Source: IMCC26256 sp037146835 (GTDB lineage: Bacteria; Actinomycetota; Acidimicrobiia; IMCC26256). From it: 45,225 nt of DNA. Position numbers and translations under genes: made by a program. The notes beneath the pieces were generated by a model, which worked only from the letters and a program-made list of their open reading frames with translations, had not been told where the DNA came from and made no database searches. Shown here piece by piece: positions 8,051 to 15,830 of this stretch. Where the stretch lies: the NCBI GenBank assembly GCA_037146835.1, contig JBAWWI010000006.1, positions 1-45,225 of the forward strand. The letters are read 5' to 3'. How positions within the stretch are numbered: position 1 is the first letter of the stretch; the number at the start of each line of letters is the position of its first letter.

Positions 8051-8824
8051 TTATTGCTGTTGTCCTCTGCCGCGATCAACTACATCGCTACGGCGGCGGG
8101 CAATCTCGGCTGCATCAAAGCGCCAGTTCTTGAAGCTCGCGCGCTCATTTGCCAAGGCATCTTGAGCGGTCATCTGAGAATTCTCGTCGTATAGGCGCTT
8201 GAGGGCCCTGACTGCTTTCTGATCGTTGCTGGCGATGTCTTCTGCGATCTTGATAGCGGTAGGCATCAGGTCGGCATGATCAACTACACGATTTACAAGG
8301 TGGGCGCGCAGGGCGTCATGAGCATTCATGAAGTTTCCGGTGAGGCTCATCTCCTTCGCTCGCCGAAGCCCGACAGCCTCTTGAAGGAACACGCTCATCC
8401 CGCCTGCGGGGACAAGGCCGACACGTGCGTGGGTATCAGCGAAAGTCGCGAGCTCCGAGGCAACAAGAATGTCGCAACCAAGAGCGAGTTCAAAGCCTCC
8501 GGTTACACAGGCTCCATTGATGGCTGCGATCACAGGTTTCGTCGTACTCCAGAGAGCAGTGAACGGACTGAGTGCGGCGGAGTCGCGTCCACCAACGAGG
8601 TTCATCTCCGCGGAACCAAGTTCGCGTAGATCTAGGCCTGCACAGAAAGCCGGGTCTGCACCAGTCAGGATTATGACGTCGGTATCATCACTCGCCTCTG
8701 CATCATTGATGGCAGTGGAGAGTTGGGTAAGTAGCGCCGAACTGAGAGCGTTTCTAGCCTCAGGGCGATTGAGCGTGATCGTGGTGATTCGCTCGGAGGT
8801 TGCAATCAGCACAAGGTCCGTCAT
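8051..8824 (-). CDS. Crotonase-family protein (enoyl-CoA hydratase/isomerase-like)
   Basis: A 257-residue member of the crotonase fold. It has the oxyanion-forming FCAGLDL (60-66) and GACVTGGFELALGCD (104-118). Glu112 matches the first catalytic glutamate of rat enoyl-CoA hydratase (Glu144). The second (Glu164) is replaced by His132, counting 20 residues on in an ungapped alignment. Plain hydratase activity is therefore doubtful; isomerase, hydrolase or another acyl-CoA reaction is possible. GGGGG lies about 8 bases before the ATG. It follows bL37 by 42 bases and precedes WS/DGAT by 61 bases in one direction. Confidence 0.88.
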   Translation of the reverse strand: MTDLVLIATSERITTITLNRPEARNALSSALLTQLSTAINDAEASDDTDVIILTGADPAFCAGLDLRELGSAEMNLVGGRDSAALSPFTALWSTTKPVIAAINGACVTGGFELALGCDILVASELATFADTHARVGLVPAGGMSVFLQEAVGLRRAKEMSLTGNFMNAHDALRAHLVNRVVDHADLMPTAIKIAEDIASNDQKAVRALKRLYDENSQMTAQDALANERASFKNWRFDAAEIARRRSDVVDRGRGQQQ

Positions 8825-8866
8825 AGAGAGGCCCCCTGTACTGCGGTTACTCGAAGTGAGGTCAGG

Positions 8867-8953
8867 TTATCGACGGCCGACGAGGGGTCGCTTGCCATGG
8901 TTGGCCTTATTGCGACGGGCTCGTAACTTACGCTTTTTTGTCTTCTTGCTCAC
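8867..8953 (-). CDS. Actinobacterial ribosomal protein bL37
   Basis: A 28-residue, very basic protein starting at a GTG (8951-8953) with AGGAG six bases upstream (reading CCAGGAGTCTGTC then GTG). The sequence is MSKKTKKRKLRARR followed by NKANHGKRPLVGRR. The ANHGKRP segment is the hallmark of bL37, a small large-subunit protein known from mycobacterial ribosome structures. It is slightly longer than the mycobacterial form as I recall it (about 24 residues). It is divergent from the YchF-like gene and heads the group crotonase, WS/DGAT, serC. Confidence 0.85.
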   Translation of the reverse strand: MSKKTKKRKLRARRNKANHGKRPLVGRR

Positions 8954-9078
8954 GACAGACTCCTGGGACACTTGTGCGGATTGGGGATCGTAGACCAGAG
9001 GGAGGCGTCACGTCCCCTCGGGGTGGCAGATGCCTGCGCTGCGGGGGTTTGGGGTCTCCTACCGGTACCCTGTGCACC

Positions 9079-10098
9079 GTGGAGCATCTTGGGCTAGTTG
9101 GCCTCGCCGATTCAGGGCATGACCGTTTATTCGCCGCGCTGACTGGAATGACAGTCGGCGGAGCATCTGAGCGCACGGTAGGGATAGTGAAGCTCCCCGA
9201 CGATCGACTCGATCGACTCTCTGTGATGTCGAATACCGAGAAGATTGTCCCTGCTTCTTTTGAGATTGCCTATGTGCCCGGACTCGCCCCTGAGCCAGGC
9301 AAAGGACTCGGGAGCCGACTCCTTGGAACCTTACGCGACTGCGACGCGATCTGTTTCGTCCTTCGCTCAGATGGTGTTGACCCCGAGGATGATCTCGCGA
9401 CGATCGAGTATGAACTTGTTCTCGCAGACCTCGCCTCCGTTGAGCAACGACTTTATAAGCAGCAACGTCTCGCAAAGGGCGACAAGTCACTACTTGCTGA
9501 GATTGCGGTGCTTGAGTTGTCAGTCGCAATTCTTGGAGAGGGAACACCGATCTGGAGATCTGATCTCACCGACGAACAGCGCGTACATCTCGCCCCGGTC
9601 TTTCTCCTTACGAATAAGCCAGTACTACTCGTCGTTGATGTCCCGATCGATCGCATCGACGAGATTGACTCAATAGCAGCGCCGCTAGGTGAGGGCGCGC
9701 TCGGGGTATGTACTGAGATTGAGGGCGACCCAGATGTCATCTCGTCGGATGGAGAGGAGCGCGCCGCGCTGCTTGCAGATTTTGGTGTTACTGAGAGCGT
9801 GGTACCGCGCCTTGCTCGATCTGCTTTCCTGATGCTTGGTCTGCGGACATTCTTCACGACCGGTGAGAAGGAGACTCGTGCTTGGATCTTCCGCGCTGGG
9901 GCAAAAGCACCTGAGTGCTCGGGAGTAATCCACTCTGATCTTCAACGAGGATTCATTCGTGCTGAGGTAATTCACTGGGACGAACTCTTAGAGATAGGAG
10001 GCTGGTCTAAGGCAAAAGATGTCGGACGCCTCCGCGTTGAGGGCAAGGAATACGTAGTCGCTGACGGCGACGTAATGGAGATTCGTTTCAACGTCTGA
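9079..10098 (+). CDS. YchF/OLA1-like protein with degenerate GTPase domain and intact TGS domain
   Basis: A 339-residue protein that lines up along its length with the ribosome-associated ATPase YchF. The C-terminal TGS region is well kept: FFTTGEKETRAW, the HSDLQRGFIRAEVI segment and the DGDVMEIRFNV end. The nucleotide site is not. Walker A, normally GLPNVGKST, reads GLADSGHDR (8-16); the DIAGL switch II reads YVPGL; the NxxE-type base motif reads VDVP. It is probably unable to bind nucleotide normally and may act as a ribosome-binding paralogue. The start is a GTG; TACCCT lies seven bases before it, so a leaderless transcript is possible. Confidence 0.85.
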   Translation: MEHLGLVGLADSGHDRLFAALTGMTVGGASERTVGIVKLPDDRLDRLSVMSNTEKIVPASFEIAYVPGLAPEPGKGLGSRLLGTLRDCDAICFVLRSDGVDPEDDLATIEYELVLADLASVEQRLYKQQRLAKGDKSLLAEIAVLELSVAILGEGTPIWRSDLTDEQRVHLAPVFLLTNKPVLLVVDVPIDRIDEIDSIAAPLGEGALGVCTEIEGDPDVISSDGEERAALLADFGVTESVVPRLARSAFLMLGLRTFFTTGEKETRAWIFRAGAKAPECSGVIHSDLQRGFIRAEVIHWDELLEIGGWSKAKDVGRLRVEGKEYVVADGDVMEIRFNV

Positions 10099-10113
10099 GG
10101 TGAGGGTTTTATC

Positions 10114-10440
10114 GTGTGGCTCATGCGCGGTCTCTCAATCATCGACGCTGCCGAGGTTCCGGCTACTCGAGGCGCGCGTCGGAAGGGCCTTCTCGGGCGT
10201 AATGGAGTTGAGGGAGCATTTGTCATTAAACCTTGTAAGCAGGTCCACACTGTGGGTATGAAATTTGCCATCGACGTTGCATTCTGCGATCGCAGCGGTT
10301 TAGTGATTCACACGGCCACTATGCGGCCCGGGAGAGTAAGTCGAGTGGTTTGGAGTTCGGCCCTAGCGATTGAGGCCGAGGCCGGTTCCTTCAAAACGTG
10401 GGGGCTAGCGATCGGCGATGTGATTGAGGTAAGGGAATGA
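10114..10440 (+). CDS. DUF192 family protein
   Basis: A 108-residue protein with the conserved DUF192 pattern: RRKGLLGR (23-30), a KPCKQVHTVGMKFAIDVAF core, MRPGRVS, and AGSFKTWGLAIGD near the end. DUF192 forms a small beta fold of unknown function. Members elsewhere often have a signal peptide; none is visible here, so this one is likely cytoplasmic. It begins at a GTG 15 bases after the YchF-like gene and its stop overlaps the rsmI start (ATGA), indicating one transcript. Confidence 0.88.
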   Translation: MWLMRGLSIIDAAEVPATRGARRKGLLGRNGVEGAFVIKPCKQVHTVGMKFAIDVAFCDRSGLVIHTATMRPGRVSRVVWSSALAIEAEAGSFKTWGLAIGDVIEVRE

Positions 10441-11279
10441 GCGGTTCTCTAATTGTTGTTGCTACCCCGATAGGCAATCTTGGGGATCTATCGCCGCGCG
10501 CGGTCGAGGCTTTAGCGGGCGCAGATGTCATCGCCTGCGAAGATACGAGACGCACACGCGGGCTTCTTACTCACTCAGGAATTGCTGCGGCCGGTCGACT
10601 TGTAAGCGTGCATGCACATAATGAGGATGAGCGAGCGGAACGCCTTGTGGCGCGCATGCTCGATGGCGAGAGGGTCGCATACGTAACCGATGCTGGCACT
10701 CCGATGGTGAGCGACCCTGGTGCCCGTTTGGTGCAGGCAGCAGTGCTTGCCGGAGTAAATATCGAGGTAGTGCCAGGCCCGAGTGCCGTGCTCGCGGCAT
10801 TAGTGCTCTCAGGTTTCCCTGCTGATCGCTTTGCGTTTGAGGGTTTCATCCCGCGACGCGGGAAAGAGCGTGCCGCGAGACTCTCGTCGATTGCACAGGA
10901 CCTGCGCCCAACAGTTCTCTACGAAGCACCTAATCGCGTGGCAGCGACACTCGCCGACCTAGCCGAGGCTTGTGGCCCAGAGCGAGCGTGCTGTGTGGCT
11001 CGCGAGTTAACCAAGATGCATGAAGAGGTCAAGCGGTTGTCGCTCGGTGACGCTGCAGCGTGGATGGCAGTTACAGAGCCGCGCGGCGAGTACGTAATTG
11101 TGGTTGGTCCAGGAGTGGAGGTAGAGGTTGTGATTGATGACGCGACTCTGCTGAGTGCTGTTAGCGCCGAGATGGCATCAGGGGCGTCCCTGCGAGATGC
11201 ATCTGCATCGGTTGCTGAGATGCACGCCGTACCAAAGCGAAGGGTCTACGAACTAGCGCTGGCTGCGCAGCGTAAATAG
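10437..11279 (+). CDS. rsmI: 16S rRNA 2'-O-ribose C1402 methyltransferase
   Basis: A 280-residue SAM-dependent enzyme of the tetrapyrrole methylase fold that methylates the 2'-OH of C1402 in 16S rRNA. The order of motifs is typical: VVATPIGNLGDLSPRA (6-21), CEDTRRTR, the TDAGTPMVSDPGA segment, VPGPSA and GFIPRRGKER. RsmI acts at the ribosomal P site region, and it is coupled by a 4-base overlap to DUF192 behind the YchF-like gene, forming a translation-linked operon. The gene end and the next 30 bases form three related 16-base units. Confidence 0.95.
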   Translation: MSGSLIVVATPIGNLGDLSPRAVEALAGADVIACEDTRRTRGLLTHSGIAAAGRLVSVHAHNEDERAERLVARMLDGERVAYVTDAGTPMVSDPGARLVQAAVLAGVNIEVVPGPSAVLAALVLSGFPADRFAFEGFIPRRGKERAARLSSIAQDLRPTVLYEAPNRVAATLADLAEACGPERACCVARELTKMHEEVKRLSLGDAAAWMAVTEPRGEYVIVVGPGVEVEVVIDDATLLSAVSAEMASGASLRDASASVAEMHAVPKRRVYELALAAQRK

Positions 11280-11312
11280 AGAGCGCCGTAAATAAAGAGC
11301 GCCGTAAATAAA
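11265..11312. repeat. 16-nt tandem repeat including the rsmI stop
   Basis: GAGCGCCGTAAATAAA occurs twice, perfectly, at 11281-11296 and 11297-11312. The preceding bases, GCGCAGCGTAAATAGA, are a diverged third copy that holds the last codons and stop of rsmI. Each copy contains an in-line TAA or TAG. Confidence 0.8.
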
Positions 11313-11318
11313 GAGTTA

Positions 11319-11573
11319 TTAAGTGAGAGGTCGGCCCTCAGCCAGGCGCGTCACGCATGCCTCACATATCAGGCGGTCTGCAAACTCTCGAAGCTGATCC
11401 GGTGAGTCGCAGAAGGTGCATCCGCTAGAGACCTTTCGCATCACCACGCGCTGGCCATCTACTGAGACATTGATCAGATCTCCAACCTCGATTCCCAGGG
11501 ATCGGCGGATCTCAACCGGAAGAACGACTCTCCCGAGTCTGTCAACCTTTCGGGCTATCCCGCTCTCGCTCAT
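11319..11573 (-). CDS. AbrB/SpoVT-type DNA-binding protein with CxxC-CxxC tail
   Basis: An 84-residue protein. Residues 5-47 form a swapped-hairpin AbrB domain (RKVDRLGRVVLPVEIRRSLG, then GDLINVSVDG). The C-terminal part holds Cys52, Cys55, Cys70 and Cys73 in CxxC-14-CxxC spacing, which suggests a zinc-binding knuckle. AbrB domains bind DNA as dimers; the tail may aid dimerisation or sense metal or redox state, which is inference. It is divergent from metG with less than 100 bases between, so it could regulate itself and metG. Confidence 0.88.
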   Translation of the reverse strand: MSESGIARKVDRLGRVVLPVEIRRSLGIEVGDLINVSVDGQRVVMRKVSSGCTFCDSPDQLREFADRLICEACVTRLAEGRPLT

Positions 11574-11669
11574 AGTTCTGCGTTTTCGTTGTAGATCATC
11601 AGATAGATCTTTCGATTGAGAATTAGATATCGGCTGGTTCGGGGCCTGTCAGAACGGTAGCGTAGGCGT

Positions 11670-13196
11670 GTGGCTCAGAAGTTTTATGTGACAACCCCTA
11701 TCTACTACGTAAATGACGTTCCTCATATTGGGCACGCATATACGACCGTCGCGGCTGACACGCTGGCCCGTTGGCGTCGACTGCACGGCGACGAGGTGGT
11801 TTTCCTCACCGGAACGGATGAGCATGGGCTCAAGGTCCAGCAGGCAGCCGAGAAAAATGGGGTTTCGCCACAGGCATGGGCAGATAAGACGAGTCTTCGC
11901 TTTGCTGAGACATGGAAGATGCTCGACATCACCAACACCGACTTCATTCGAACAACTGAGCCCCGCCATCGGGTTGCGGTTCAAGAGTTCTTGCAGCGCG
12001 TCTATGACAACGGTTTCATTGAATTAGATAGTTATGAGGGTCTCTACTGCGTCCCCTGCGAGGCCTATTACGTCGAGGATGACCTGATCAATGGCGACTG
12101 CCCCGACCATGGAATCCCTGTAGAGAGAGTTAAAGAAGAGAATTATTTCTTTAGGCTCTCCCGCTTTGAGCAGCGACTGCTCGACTACTACGCAGAGCAT
12201 CCCGAGGCAGTCGCGCCTGAGACTCGTCGCAACGAAGTGCTTGGTTTCATAAAGCAGGGCCTTCGCGATTTCTCGATGAGCCGCACCTCGATTACTTGGG
12301 GGATTCCACTTCCCTGGGACGAGAGCCATGTCACCTACGTATGGTTTGATGCGCTCTTCAATTACTGCACTGCTGCTGGTTTCGGGTCTGACCCTGAGCG
12401 TTTCGCTGAGCTTTGGCCAGCGGATTACCACCTGATCGGCAAAGACATTCTGAGATTTCACGCCGTGTTCTGGCCAGCGATGTTGATGGCAGCAGGGCTT
12501 GAGCCGCCCAAGCGCGTGTTCGCCCACGGATTCTTGATGGTGGGTGGAGAGCGTATGAGCAAGACGCGCTTGAACCAGATCGCACCCGCCGAGCTTGTTG
12601 AGACCTTCGGATCCGATGGCTTCAGATATCACTTTCTCTCCGACCAGCATTTTGGCCCTGACGGCGATTTCTCGTTTGAGCAGATGGTCACGCGCTACAA
12701 CGCGGACCTTGCAAATAACTTCGGAAACCTAGCTAGCCGTGTTCTCAACATGGCGGTCTCTTACTGCGACGCGGCAACACCCTCAAACCGTGAGAACGGT
12801 CCATTGGCTGCTGCCTCTGTTCAGTCGGTAGAGCGACTCGAGACCGCTATGGAGTCGCTGAACTTCTCAGCAGGCTTCTCTGCTGTCTGGGACTTCATAG
12901 GTGCTACAAACGCTTATATAGAAGACCGTCAGCCATGGGCACTGAGCAAGGCTGGGGATGCTGAAGCGACCTCTGCCGTGATCGGCGACTGCCTTGAAGC
13001 GCTGCGCATCATCGCGATTCTGTCATCACCGGTTCTCCCCAATGCGTCGAGCGAACTCTGGAGCCGACTCGGATTAGCGGGGTCACCGACAGACGCGCGC
13101 CTACCAACTGACGTCGTGTGGGGTAGCGCGTCCACAGTAGGGAACTCCCTCGTGAAGGGCGCAGCACTCTTTCCTCGCCTCGACGTCCCCAGCTAG
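11670..13196 (+). CDS. metG: Methionyl-tRNA synthetase
   Basis: A 508-residue class I aminoacyl-tRNA synthetase that charges tRNA-Met. The HIGH signature is HIGH at residues 19-22 and the KMSKS loop is RMSKT (Met296-Thr299). A CP-domain zinc knuckle is suggested by YCVPCEAYY and DCPDHG. The anticodon-binding helical region (after about 355) is present; there is no C-terminal tRNA-binding EMAP-like extension, so it is the shorter form of the family. Start is GTG. It is followed 15 bases later by tatD, a common pair. Confidence 0.96.
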   Translation: MAQKFYVTTPIYYVNDVPHIGHAYTTVAADTLARWRRLHGDEVVFLTGTDEHGLKVQQAAEKNGVSPQAWADKTSLRFAETWKMLDITNTDFIRTTEPRHRVAVQEFLQRVYDNGFIELDSYEGLYCVPCEAYYVEDDLINGDCPDHGIPVERVKEENYFFRLSRFEQRLLDYYAEHPEAVAPETRRNEVLGFIKQGLRDFSMSRTSITWGIPLPWDESHVTYVWFDALFNYCTAAGFGSDPERFAELWPADYHLIGKDILRFHAVFWPAMLMAAGLEPPKRVFAHGFLMVGGERMSKTRLNQIAPAELVETFGSDGFRYHFLSDQHFGPDGDFSFEQMVTRYNADLANNFGNLASRVLNMAVSYCDAATPSNRENGPLAAASVQSVERLETAMESLNFSAGFSAVWDFIGATNAYIEDRQPWALSKAGDAEATSAVIGDCLEALRIIAILSSPVLPNASSELWSRLGLAGSPTDARLPTDVVWGSASTVGNSLVKGAALFPRLDVPS

Positions 13197-13211
13197 CGGC
13201 AAGAGGTTCAA

Positions 13212-13979
13212 GTGAGTAGCAATCTGCGATGGGCTGATAGCCATGTTCACCTTTTCTCAATTGAGGAGGGCGCCGAGGTTGCGCTCGAGAGAGCGCGTGC
13301 AGCAGGTATCGAGCACTTCGTATGCGTCGGTACAGACCTTGCTACCTCTCAGGCATGTGTCGAGCTTGCAGCAGCCCATTCGGATGTAACTGCAACAGTT
13401 GGGCTGCACCCTCATGATGCAGTGAACCTCGCTACGGAGTTGGAGCAACTCGATGAACTCTCTCGCGACGCTGAGGTAGTCGGGATCGGAGAGGCTGGCT
13501 TCGACCTCTTCTACGAGCACTCCTCACACTCCGAGCAGGAGGAGGCATTTAGATGGCAGGTCTCCCTCGCCAAAACCCTAGGGAAGAGTCTTGTGATCCA
13601 CTCCCGAGACGCATGGGATGACACGTTCCGGGTGCTTGAGACCGAGGGTGTCCCGGAGAAGACAATCTTCCATTGCTTCACCGGTGGCCCTGAAGAAGCA
13701 GAGCGAGCCCTCGCCCTTGGCTGCTACCTCTCCTTTAGCGGGATCATTACTTTTAAGAATGCCGACGACCTTCGCGCAGCGGCTGCGATTACTCCCCTTG
13801 AGCGCGCGCTCGTCGAGACCGACGCGCCTTACCTCGCGCCGGTGCCTCACCGCGGTCGACCAAACGAACCGCTCTACGTGTCTTATGTAGGCGAGGCTCT
13901 CGCCGCGGCGATGGGGCGAGAGGTCGAAGAGGTGGCTTCGGTGACGACCGCGACCACAAAACGCCTGCTTGGGCATTGA
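13212..13979 (+). CDS. tatD: TatD family metal-dependent DNase
   Basis: A 255-residue TIM-barrel hydrolase. Metal-binding motifs are in order: DSHVH (9-13), GEAGFD, VIHSRDAWDD, FHCFTGG and ETDAPYLAP. TatD enzymes are 3'-5' exonucleases on DNA and act in DNA repair. Length is typical. It begins at GTG, 15 bases after metG, and is probably in the same transcript. A hairpin follows the stop. Confidence 0.93.
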   Translation: MSSNLRWADSHVHLFSIEEGAEVALERARAAGIEHFVCVGTDLATSQACVELAAAHSDVTATVGLHPHDAVNLATELEQLDELSRDAEVVGIGEAGFDLFYEHSSHSEQEEAFRWQVSLAKTLGKSLVIHSRDAWDDTFRVLETEGVPEKTIFHCFTGGPEEAERALALGCYLSFSGIITFKNADDLRAAAAITPLERALVETDAPYLAPVPHRGRPNEPLYVSYVGEALAAAMGREVEEVASVTTATTKRLLGH

Positions 13980-13987
13980 GGAAAAAC

Positions 13988-14014
13988 TGAGGCGGGACCT
14001 GCGTCTCTGCCTCA
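13988..14014 (+). terminator. Hairpin after tatD
   Basis: TGAGGC (13988-13993) pairs with GCCTCA (14009-14014); AAATTTCCC follows. A short stem with a partial T-run, placed nine bases after the tatD stop, consistent with ending the metG-tatD transcript. Confidence 0.5.
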
Positions 14015-14039
14015 AATTTCCCATTATCTGTATTACAGA

Positions 14040-14069
14040 TTGACCCTGTAGGGCGTGGGTCGGTACGGT
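14040..14069 (+). promoter_or_regulatory. Putative promoter of the RpfB-like gene
   Basis: TTGACC (14040-14045) and TACGGT (14064-14069) are separated by 18 bases. They match actinobacterial housekeeping -35 and -10 patterns (TTGACN, TANNNT). Transcription would begin near 14076, upstream of a structured leader. Confidence 0.45.
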
Positions 14070-14075
14070 CACGTG

Positions 14076-14230
14076 TCCCCTAATTGGCCGCGTGGCCGGT
14101 GCGGGGTGGCCCCTTCAACTTGCTGGGGCCTCTGCTCTCGAAAGGGCCGACCAATCGGCGACAACTCCACTCGGGCGGGTGCCCGAGCAGGCTCCACCAA
14201 CCACGAATCGCGGGCGCGTCGTTATGCCTT
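14076..14230 (+). promoter_or_regulatory. Structured 5' leader of the RpfB-like gene (candidate riboswitch)
   Basis: About 150-220 bases separate the predicted transcription start from the first good start codons. Four hairpins follow one another: GGCC/GGCC (14086-14097), GGCCCC/GGGGCC (14108-14130), GCCGA/TCGGC (14146-14159) and CTCGGGC/GCCCGAG (14170-14187). In actinobacteria, rpf-type genes are often controlled by the cyclic-di-AMP (ydaO) riboswitch. Pieces such as AAAGGGCCGACC and GACAACTCCACTCGGGCGG loosely recall its core, but I cannot align the whole consensus, so the class is uncertain. Confidence 0.35.
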
Positions 14231-14300
14231 GCGATCTGTTCGGCCATCACCCGCGCGCGTCGAGGCACCAGAGCCTGGAGCTTGGCTCCCAATTCTCGAT

Positions 14301-15815
14301 GTGACTGATGCGATCTCTCGGAGCGAGGCGATCTATGCGTTGGTGCAGGCTGAGGTGAGCACAGATTCACTAGAGCAGCAGTTCTCGGCAGTGGTTGATC
14401 TAATGGAGCTTGAGCGTCCGAGTGCGCTCGCTGCATTGGCTGAGGCATCGGACCTGATCGAGTCTGATTTTTGGTCCACCTCCGGAATGGAGTTCGACCT
14501 AGCGGTCGCTAACCCAGAGCTTGTTGGTTTCGCCCCGGCTCGGGTATTTGAAGGAGCGAGCACCTCAGGCGCCGGTCTAACGAGCTCTCCAAAGAAGGCT
14601 CTGAGGTCGGATCCACCGAAGGATGCAGTCGCCTCGACGGGAGTTTTGGAGAGCAGCGCCGACCCCGACATAGCTCTTGCAAAACGGCACCTACGTATTC
14701 GTCATGCTTTTAGTTCTTTGGCTTTTATGGTGGTATTGCTGTTGGTTGCCCTTGTGGGAGCCCGCATCTTCGGCGCAACGCCACCCGTGCGCTACGTGGC
14801 GATATCTGTAGATGGAGCAGTGAGCACAATTGAGACACGCGGTCGCAACGTCTCAGACGCGCTTGCTGCGGCGAATGTCGAACTCGGTAAGCACGATCGC
14901 GTGCTACCTAGCGCATCGGCTGCGTTGACGGATGAGACCAATGTTCGAGTGCTCCGGTCTTTCCCTGTCCTTCTCGATTTCGATGGAACGACTCGCAGAA
15001 TTCAGACAACTCGTAAATCAGCAGAGGCACTAAGCAGAGAGCTTGCCTTGGGTGCCGCGGTGGTTACCTCCGCTCCTAAGCGCCTCTCGGCTGGAGCCGC
15101 CGTGACCCTCCGTACCCCGCACTCAATCACAGTGCAGGCAGATGGATCGTCGAGAACGCTCTCCACTACTGAGCTCACCATTGGCGAGGCGCTTTTTGCT
15201 AGCGGGGTAGTGCTTGGTGCGAACGATGAAGTAACTCCACCGGTTGGTTCGGTTCTGGCTGAGGGTCTGACAATCCGAGTAACTCGCCTGGCTCAGGGTG
15301 AGCGAGCAGTGCTTGTTGCAGTACCTGCGGGCGAGGAGCGAAGGAACGATTCCTCCCTAGATGTTGGGGCGACGCGGGTTATCCGATCAGGAGTAAATGG
15401 GCAGAATCGCATCGTCTACAGAGTCGCCCTACGTGATGGGGTCGAGGCTTCACGCCAAGCGATCCGCACCGAGATCGTCGTAGCCCCCGTCGCTCGTATC
15501 GTGGCGGTTGGGACTCGAAGTGTCAGGCGCAGCGCTTCCTCAGCTGCAGGTGCTCCCGCAGCAATGGGAAATAGCCACAGCGAGTCTGGACAAGGAACTC
15601 ATTACGCGTTTACTTCCTCTTCGTGTGCGCACAAGTCCTTGCCGTTCGGGACTGTAGTGAGGATCATCAATACGAATTCGGGTGCAAGTACTACCTGCAC
15701 AATTAGGGATCGCGGTCCGTTCGCAAGTGGTCGCATCATTGATATGTCGCTCGATACATTCGCTCGAATAGCGCCCCTTTCCCAGGGAGTAATTCCAGTT
15801 CGCATCGAGTGGTAG
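14301..15815 (+). CDS. RpfB-like cell-wall protein: DUF348 repeats, G5 domain, RlpA-type barrel
   Basis: A protein of about 504 residues. An N-terminal cytoplasmic part (1-130) is followed by one membrane helix (about 133-158). Then come three DUF348 repeats (roughly 165-205, 212-255, 270-312), a G5 domain (about 350-405) and a C-terminal double-psi beta-barrel (about 429-504: GTHYAF, LPFGTVVRI, CTIRDRGPF, IDMSLDTF). The DUF348/G5 part is that of RpfB/YabE wall proteins. The end is RlpA-like rather than the lysozyme-like Rpf domain. It probably acts on peptidoglycan outside the membrane. The GTG at 14301 is used; a TTG at 14229 is also possible. Upstream sequence is a structured leader, not protein. 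Confidence 0.85.
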   Translation: MTDAISRSEAIYALVQAEVSTDSLEQQFSAVVDLMELERPSALAALAEASDLIESDFWSTSGMEFDLAVANPELVGFAPARVFEGASTSGAGLTSSPKKALRSDPPKDAVASTGVLESSADPDIALAKRHLRIRHAFSSLAFMVVLLLVALVGARIFGATPPVRYVAISVDGAVSTIETRGRNVSDALAAANVELGKHDRVLPSASAALTDETNVRVLRSFPVLLDFDGTTRRIQTTRKSAEALSRELALGAAVVTSAPKRLSAGAAVTLRTPHSITVQADGSSRTLSTTELTIGEALFASGVVLGANDEVTPPVGSVLAEGLTIRVTRLAQGERAVLVAVPAGEERRNDSSLDVGATRVIRSGVNGQNRIVYRVALRDGVEASRQAIRTEIVVAPVARIVAVGTRSVRRSASSAAGAPAAMGNSHSESGQGTHYAFTSSSCAHKSLPFGTVVRIINTNSGASTTCTIRDRGPFASGRIIDMSLDTFARIAPLSQGVIPVRIEW

Positions 15816-15830
15816 GCCAGGCAGAGATTC

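Noticed and set aside
8928..9176. 82-codon minus-strand frame across the bL37 start
   Set aside because: It overlaps bL37 out of frame and has no homology or ribosome binding site; bL37 has both.
12024..12650. 208-codon minus-strand frame inside metG
   Set aside because: Shadow of a well-conserved synthetase; no family motif and no ribosome binding site.
14055..14300. Upstream extension of the RpfB-like frame
   Set aside because: The translation is unlike protein, and the DNA holds perfect hairpins after a promoter, so it is better read as a structured leader.
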